In this document: positions 59,151-64,000 of the stretch, one piece after another
How the letters are laid out: the number at the start of each line of letters is the position of its first letter
How positions within the stretch are numbered: the first letter of the stretch is position 1
From: Planomicrobium sp. Y74
GTDB taxonomy: Bacteria; Bacillota; Bacilli; Bacillales_A; Planococcaceae
Assembly (NCBI RefSeq): GCF_003668635.1
Contig: NZ_RCWH01000003.1
Coordinates: forward strand, 124,001 to 188,000
Direction: 5' to 3'
Length of the DNA: 64,000 nt
Translations under genes and position numbers: made by a program
Notes under the pieces: generated by a model
The model's database searches: none
The model's input: only the letters and a program-made list of their open reading frames with translations
What the model was told of the DNA's origin: nothing

Positions 59151-61421
59151 ATGACAGAAAAAAGAGATGAAATCATCCTGAGAGGGCTGCAGGAAAATAA
59201 TTTGAAGAATATCGATTTAAATATCCCGAAAGAAAAGATAAATGTTTTTACCGGCCTGTCAGGTTCAGGAAAAAGCTCGGTCGTATTTGATACTTTAGCA
59301 ACAGAGAGCAGAAGACAAATGACGTTGAACTATCCACTTTACATAAGACACCAGATGCCGAGATACGAAAGGCCGCATGCCGACTTGATGCAGCATTTAA
59401 GTCCGGTTGTTGTCGTGGAACAGAAACCGGTAAGAGGCAATTCCCGTTCGACTGTCGGGACTTATATGGATATCGATTCGTTGATCCGGTTGCTGTTTTC
59501 ACGAATCGGCAGTCCGCCGATCGGCTCAGCGACCGAGTTTTCCAGTGACAGTTCTTTCGGAAAATGCCCGGAATGCAGCGGATACGGGGAAATCGTTGCG
59601 CCGGATATCAACAAACTTATCGATCACACGAAATCACTCAGGTACTCCGCAGTGAGGTTCAAGCCGTTGGCGCCGCCTGGTTGGCAGGGAAGATGGATGG
59701 TGGACGGAGGATTGTTCGACCCTGACCTTCCCATCAAAGATTTCACGGAAGAAAAATATAATCTTCTGGTCTACGGTCCGCCGGAAGGCGAACGGGCATT
59801 CAGCACTTATTATTACAAAGTAGGCAACAGGGACATTGAATGGGACGGCATCCTTCCCAGGTTTATTCGCCTGTACATCAACCGGGACCTCACGAAACTG
59901 AAAATAACGTCCCAGGATGATGTTCTGGCGATGACCACAAATACACCATGCCCGACTTGCGAAGGTTCTGGATTGAATCCGAAAGTGCTGGAATGCAAAA
60001 TCAACGGCTTGAATATCGCGCAATATGACCGGCTGGAAATGACGGATTTGCTGGCTGAACTGGCGAAAATAAAAGATCCGGTTGGAAAATCGATTGCGCA
60101 ACAGGTGTATCCAAGTGTCAGACAGCTGGTTGACTTGGGCCTGGGTTATTTAAGTCTGGCGCGAAATATGGGCACTCTGTCCGGCGGCGAAGCGCAGCGC
60201 GTGAAAATTGCGCGTCACTTGGGCAGCAGCCTGAACAATATCACGTACATATTCGATGAGCCGAGTGCGGGCCTGCATCCGGAAGAAATCGAAAAGCTGA
60301 CGTACATGCTGGAGAACTTAAGAGACAATTATAATACCGTCGTCGTCATCGAACACAATTTGGCTGTCATCAAAACAGCGGATGAAATCATCGAAATGGG
60401 TCCAGGCGCGGGCGTGACCGGCGGTGAAGTGGTCTATCAAGGGGCACAGGAAGGCTTACAGAAAGCATCCACCATCACCGATTTGGAACATAAAGTTACT
60501 GTAAATGAAAACCCTCGACAGTCAGAAAACAATTTTTCAATCGAAAATGCTTCTGCTAATAATTTGAAGAATGTCAGTGTGGACATTCCGAAAAATGTCC
60601 TGGTCTCTGTCTGCGGCGTTTCAGGTTCCGGCAAAAGTTCTTTATTGTTTGGCACATTTAAGGATAACTATCCCGAAACCATCTCGGTGAGACAAAGCAG
60701 CATCGGAACTTCGAGCCGTTCGACACTTGCCACCTATATGGGAATCATGGATGACATCCGGTCGATTCTGGCAAAAGAAACAGGACAGCCGGTGGGCTTG
60801 TTCAGCTTTAATTCGACTGGAGCCTGCCCTGTCTGCGAAGGCAAAGGCGTCACCACGCCGGACGTGGCATTTGCGGATCCGGTGACCGTCACTTGCGAAG
60901 CCTGCAGAGGGACAAGGTATTCAGATGAAGCGTTGTCTCATCGCCACTTAGGAAAAAATATCGTGGAAATACTGGAACTGTCGATCGACGAAACCAATCA
61001 GTATTTAAAAATGCCGAAAATCGTCAAGAAAGTGGATACGTTGAAAGATGTCGGATTGGGCTACCTGACACTCGGCCAGACGACCAGTTCGCTGAGCGGC
61101 GGCGAAGTACAGCGCCTGAAACTCGCCAGCCACTTGAAAAAAGAAGGGCAGATTTATTTGTTGGATGAACCATCATTGGGTCTGCATACAAAAGACAATG
61201 CACATCTATTGGCCGTATTCCAGGGACTCGTCGATAAAGGCAATTCGGTCATCCTCATCGAGCACAATCTGAACTTCATCGCGGCGAGCGACTGGGTCAT
61301 CGAAATGGGCCCGGGCGGAGGAAAAAAAGGCGGCGAAGTCCTGTTTGAAGGAACACCGGAAAGCATGCTTGAGGCGGAAACGCTGACGGCGAAGTGGTTG
61401 AGGGAAGGTGTTGGGGAGTAA
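59151..61421 (+). CDS. UvrA-paralogue ABC ATPase (short, class II/drug-resistance type)
   Basis: A 756-residue protein with two ABC modules and zinc-binding insertions: Walker A FTGLSGSGKSSVVFD and CGVSGSGKSSLLFG, signatures LSGGEAQRVKIARHL and LSGGEVQRLKLASHL, Walker B IFDEPSAGLHPEE and LLDEPSLGLHTKD, and Cys pairs CPECSGYG, CPTCEGSG, CPVCEGKG and CEACRG. It is about 190 residues shorter than true UvrA, lacking the UvrB-binding region, as in paralogues found with antibiotic producers or resistance. Start ATG 59151 after AAAAGGAG; a TTG at 59130 is less likely. The hairpin leader suggests regulated expression. Confidence 0.9.
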   Translation: MTEKRDEIILRGLQENNLKNIDLNIPKEKINVFTGLSGSGKSSVVFDTLATESRRQMTLNYPLYIRHQMPRYERPHADLMQHLSPVVVVEQKPVRGNSRSTVGTYMDIDSLIRLLFSRIGSPPIGSATEFSSDSSFGKCPECSGYGEIVAPDINKLIDHTKSLRYSAVRFKPLAPPGWQGRWMVDGGLFDPDLPIKDFTEEKYNLLVYGPPEGERAFSTYYYKVGNRDIEWDGILPRFIRLYINRDLTKLKITSQDDVLAMTTNTPCPTCEGSGLNPKVLECKINGLNIAQYDRLEMTDLLAELAKIKDPVGKSIAQQVYPSVRQLVDLGLGYLSLARNMGTLSGGEAQRVKIARHLGSSLNNITYIFDEPSAGLHPEEIEKLTYMLENLRDNYNTVVVIEHNLAVIKTADEIIEMGPGAGVTGGEVVYQGAQEGLQKASTITDLEHKVTVNENPRQSENNFSIENASANNLKNVSVDIPKNVLVSVCGVSGSGKSSLLFGTFKDNYPETISVRQSSIGTSSRSTLATYMGIMDDIRSILAKETGQPVGLFSFNSTGACPVCEGKGVTTPDVAFADPVTVTCEACRGTRYSDEALSHRHLGKNIVEILELSIDETNQYLKMPKIVKKVDTLKDVGLGYLTLGQTTSSLSGGEVQRLKLASHLKKEGQIYLLDEPSLGLHTKDNAHLLAVFQGLVDKGNSVILIEHNLNFIAASDWVIEMGPGGGKKGGEVLFEGTPESMLEAETLTAKWLREGVGE

Positions 61422-61585
61422 GCGTAACCCTATAAAATGAAATTTCAAAACTAAGCTCCTATAGTGAGAAAGTAAGTTATACCGCTATTTTCAACATGTC
61501 CATAAAGATCAAAACATCCTAATTGACTTTTCATTTAAATGAAGGAAAAATATTTATTGTCCCTTGTTAATAGGATATTGATCCT

Positions 61586-61669
61586 GCGGATGTGGCGGAA
61601 TTGGCAGACGCGCTAGGTTCAGGGTCTAGTGGTGGAGACACCGTGGGGGTTCGAGTCCCTTCATCCGCA
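61586..61669 (+). tRNA. tRNA-Leu (anticodon CAG)
   Basis: An 84-nt class II tRNA: acceptor GCGGATG / CATCCGC, D-arm with AATTGGCAGACGCGC, anticodon loop TTCAGGG (CAG) between CTAGG and TCTAG, a long variable arm, and T-loop GGTTCGAGTCC. The discriminator is A; CCA is not encoded. Confidence 0.96.
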
Positions 61670-61686
61670 TAAATGGAAAAATTTGG

Positions 61687-61717
61687 AATCAGCTCCTTGT
61701 GGGAGCTGATTTTTTGC
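61687..61717 (+). terminator. Rho-independent terminator of the tRNA-Leu gene
   Basis: Stem AATCAGCTCC / GGAGCTGATT (61687-61696, 61702-61711) followed by TTTTGC. Confidence 0.9.
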
Positions 61718-61786
61718 GTTCAGGGAAAGGGATATGGCGGCAGGAAAGCTACTGTCAGCGGAGTGAAATGCGGTTGGGAGGCGTGG

Positions 61787-61901
61787 CGCGGATAAATGCC
61801 GATTTGCCGCGGATAAACTGCACTTTGCCGCGGATAAATCCCTTTTAGGCGCGGGTAAACGAGCCGCAAGCGCGAATTAACATCGTTCTGCCGCGGATAA
61901 A
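61787..61901. repeat. 21-bp phased array 4 of CGCGGATAAA
   Basis: Units at 61787, 61808, 61829, 61850, 61871 and 61892, exactly 21 bp apart; the fourth is CGCGGGTAAA and the fifth CGCGAATTAA. The spacing is kept even where the core has mutated. The remaining gap to the GT2 gene (61902-62195) is AT-rich with no other feature. Confidence 0.93.
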
Positions 61902-62195
61902 CTGAAAATCAAGCAAACTCATTCCTATTTATATTCAATTTCTGCCATATATTCAAGCCATATCGGAAGTCTGCAGTGTCTATATTGATGTAATTAGTAA
62001 AATGAATGCAGAAGTCGACTTTTAGCACAAAAATAGAGGTTTCTCATCATTTCCAAAACCGTCAAAACACTACAGCATTTCTCAAAATTGATACTTATTG
62101 CAGGAGTTGTGGTTACACACATAGAAAGTAAGTTGAAGTAGAAGCAGGACAAAAAGGTTTTAGAAGAGACATTGAATAATTGGAGGAGATGGCTT

Positions 62196-63245
62196 ATGTC
62201 GGAGAAAACCGTCAGTGTGATCGTTCCTGTTTACAATGCAGAAGCGTTTTTAGAGGAGTGTATAAACAGTGTGCTAAGGCAGACGTATCCCGCTATCGAA
62301 TTGCTGCTTATAAATGATGGATCAACTGATGGGAGCGGGGAGATTTGTGACCGCTTTGCTGCAGAAGACAGTCGCATCCGTGTAATCCATCAACCGAATG
62401 CCGGTCCATCTGTTGCCCGGAATACCGGATTGCAGGCAGTGACAGGCGAGTACATCCAGTTCATCGATTCAGACGATGCCATCCACCCGGAGATGATTGC
62501 ACGATTCATGGCCTCCATCGGCAGCCATCCACTCTTGATCTGCGGTTACCGCAGGGTGCTGAAGCAAAACGGCCGGATTTTCCACTCCATCCACAATCGG
62601 CTTCCATTCAGCGGCGAGTTTTCGAAACAGGAGTTTCTGACTCTTTTTACTGCCCTGTATCCCAATTTCTTCATTCATTATGCATGGAATAAATGCTACC
62701 TCGCTTCCTTCATTAAAGAAGCTGGTCTGCAGTTCAATCCAAATCTGGATTGGGGAGAGGACCTGCTGTTCAATCTGGAAGTCATCGAACGCTGCAGCAG
62801 CATCCGGCTCATCGAGGATGAACTGTATGATTACACACATTCTAATGCAGATTCGATTACAAGCCAGTACCGTGTGGGTTTCTTCGACAACACGCAGATG
62901 ATGCAGAGTATGACGCGGGCTTTTTTAAAACGCAACGGCAGTTACCACGGGGAAATGAAAGATGCATTTGAGCGGTATTACATAACACGCATCATGCTGG
63001 GCTTTTGGAATTTATTCCATCCGAAGACTACGCTCACAAAAGAAGAGAAGAAACAGCACATCGTCCGCATCATGCAGGATGATCAAGTGAAGGAAAGTTT
63101 GGCCTACTTTTACAGTGGAGACGAGGAGAACCGGCTGGTGGGTTCCATGATAGCCCAGCAAGAGGTCGGTCAGCTGTATGATTACCTGGCCATGAAAAGC
63201 CAGTCGCGGATGCAGCAGGAACCGAAAGAGGAGAAATGGATTTGA
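62196..63245 (+). CDS. Family 2 glycosyltransferase
   Basis: A 349-residue GT-A glycosyltransferase: VSVIVPVYNAEAFLEECINS, LLLINDGSTDGS, NAGPSVARNTGLQ and the D-x-D-type FIDSDDAIHPEM. It resembles EpsJ/CpsI-like transferases that extend surface polysaccharides; acceptor and sugar unknown. GGAGGAG selects ATG 62196 over the ORF start at 62172. No other polysaccharide genes nearby. Confidence 0.9.
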   Translation: MSEKTVSVIVPVYNAEAFLEECINSVLRQTYPAIELLLINDGSTDGSGEICDRFAAEDSRIRVIHQPNAGPSVARNTGLQAVTGEYIQFIDSDDAIHPEMIARFMASIGSHPLLICGYRRVLKQNGRIFHSIHNRLPFSGEFSKQEFLTLFTALYPNFFIHYAWNKCYLASFIKEAGLQFNPNLDWGEDLLFNLEVIERCSSIRLIEDELYDYTHSNADSITSQYRVGFFDNTQMMQSMTRAFLKRNGSYHGEMKDAFERYYITRIMLGFWNLFHPKTTLTKEEKKQHIVRIMQDDQVKESLAYFYSGDEENRLVGSMIAQQEVGQLYDYLAMKSQSRMQQEPKEEKWI

Positions 63246-63284
63246 TGCAAAGCTTATTTTATTCATCTATATAAATTGATTGGA
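63246..63284 (+). repeat. MITE-like element, partial copy G
   Basis: Only the block GCTTATTTTATTCATCTATA and TAAATTGATTGGAA of the right half is present, immediately after the glycosyltransferase stop. Confidence 0.5.
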
Positions 63285-63362
63285 ACAAAAGGGGATTTTC
63301 ATAGGAACATCCAATAGAAAGAAGTAATAGCAAACAGATTCCAAAAGAAGAGAGGTTAAGAT

Positions 63363-63821
63363 ATGGCTGACATCCGAATTTGTCGTTTTGAACCATCTTT
63401 CGCCAGTGAAGCGGCAGCGATGTGGCGCTTGAGCAAAGAAAAGGCGATCGGGCAAAAAGAAATCCATTCTTTTGAAAGCCATATCCATTTCTTGAATCAT
63501 ATTTTACAGCAGGATTATGAGATTTATTTGGCGCTCGAGAATGAGCGTGTTGTCGGCATTGTCGTTTTCAACTCGGCTGAACTAAACCAGCTTTATGTAG
63601 CCAATGGGCACCAAGGAAAAGGAATTGGAGAGGCATTATTGAATTTAGCCAAAGAGCATTCTGGCGGCAGCCTATTCCTGTATACATTTGAAAGGAATAA
63701 AAACGCGCAACGCTTTTACGAAAAGCATGGATTTGCAGAAGTTGGGCGAGGATATGAAAATGAAGAGAAGTTGCCTGATATTAAATATGAGTGGCGGAGA
63801 TTTGAGGTGAAAAGTAGCTGA
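63363..63821 (+). CDS. GNAT-family N-acetyltransferase
   Basis: A 152-residue GNAT protein. Motif A is LYVANGHQGKGIGEALLNLA (acetyl-CoA pyrophosphate loop), with motif B FERNKNAQRFYEKHGFAEVG. The substrate is unknown. Start ATG 63363 after AGAGAGG. Confidence 0.9.
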   Translation: MADIRICRFEPSFASEAAAMWRLSKEKAIGQKEIHSFESHIHFLNHILQQDYEIYLALENERVVGIVVFNSAELNQLYVANGHQGKGIGEALLNLAKEHSGGSLFLYTFERNKNAQRFYEKHGFAEVGRGYENEEKLPDIKYEWRRFEVKSS

Positions 63822-63914
63822 GTGATCATAGAATGCTGATAAGTGATCATAGAACTTAATAAGTGATCATAGAATGCGCTGAGTGATCATAGAAGTGCCA
63901 AAATCGCTCATAAA
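63821..63914. repeat. 20-21 bp phased array of AGTGATCATAGAA
   Basis: Four perfect 13-bp units at 63821, 63842, 63862 and 63882 (spacing 21, 20, 20) and a degenerate fifth (AATCGCTCATAAA) at 63902. The core TGATCA is palindromic. Same two-helical-turn design as the CGCGGATAAA arrays but with an unrelated core. It starts at the stop codon of the GNAT gene. The last 85 bases of the window show nothing else. Confidence 0.9.
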
Positions 63915-64000
63915 CCGCGGCGCGTACGATGATTTTCACAAAAGAAGTCATGCGTTAGATGATTTCGAAGAAAAAACTGGGAAACAGCAGTAAAATCAGC

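Overview
This window looks like chromosomal DNA of a Gram-positive Bacillales bacterium, most likely from the Planococcaceae (Planococcus/Planomicrobium-like). The evidence is strong AGGAGG ribosome binding sites with ATG/GTG/TTG starts, U-tract hairpin terminators, two sigma-B-type promoters, Fur boxes, a LexA/DinR-type box, an SLH surface protein, VanY/LysM wall enzymes and moderate GC. The genus is an inference. There is no rRNA, integrase, transposase or prophage module; the only RNA gene seen is a tRNA-Leu(CAG).

Layout. 0-8.4 kb: small lipoproteins and DUF4190-type membrane proteins (three paralogues), an aminotransferase, a VanY/LysM carboxypeptidase, a sigma-B-preceded DJ-1/PfpI protein, a PH-domain protein, DUF2975, and an Excalibur coiled-coil protein. 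8.6-24.9 kb: a dense antiphage defence island, much of it visibly AT-richer than the flanks. It holds a GIY-YIG/DUF2075 NTPase, a Hachiman pair (hamA, hamB) with two unassigned followers, and a Septu-like pair in which the ATPase carries its own degenerate HNH domain in front of an intact stand-alone HNH protein. A PD-(D/E)XK nuclease-like protein with a duplicated C-terminal module, a HEPN-type protein, and an alpha/beta-hydrolase plus NACHT NTPase that look like one gene split by a -1 frameshift complete it. 25.4-29.1 kb: MATE exporter, soluble sugar dehydrogenase lipoprotein, a small sigma-B-type gene. 29.7-34.9 kb: a Fur-box-controlled Nik/Cnt-like ABC importer operon whose last ATPase has lost its C-terminus to a repeat element. 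35-45.7 kb, mostly minus strand: FAD monooxygenase, PPC/SLH surface protein, a membrane FAD oxidase with a half-size MFS protein, and a Dlt-like four-gene O-acylation operon (carrier protein, AMP ligase, MBOAT, SGNH) behind a promoter overlapped by a Fur box. 46-64 kb: a LexA-box-preceded small gene, M20 amidohydrolase, Ca/Na antiporter, CPBP protease, DUF2269, MDR dehydrogenase, beta-lactamase-fold hydrolase, luciferase-like monooxygenase, FUSC exporter, a UvrA paralogue, tRNA-Leu, GT2 and GNAT.

Between the genes lie three or four families of short dispersed repeats. (1) A roughly 200-bp palindromic, MITE-like element with CCCTGTGT/ACACAGGG ends and a central terminator hairpin (three near-full and about six partial copies); it borders the defence genes and truncates the ABC ATPase. 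(2) A roughly 95-bp element ending in a GCCGTATCC/GGATACGGC hairpin (five copies). (3) Four arrays of CGCGGATAAA spaced at exactly 21 bp, 23 units in all. (4) A similar 20-21 bp array of AGTGATCATAGAA at the right edge. Several gene remnants (DUF4386, luciferase-like monooxygenase, a paralogue of the 46.1-kb gene, a leader duplication before the UvrA paralogue) sit next to these repeats, suggesting they act as sites of rearrangement.

The most notable items are the defence island with its double-HNH Septu-like locus and split hydrolase-NACHT gene, the strictly phased 21-bp arrays, and the apparently iron-regulated Dlt-like operon. All assignments come from reading the sequence; no database search was run.
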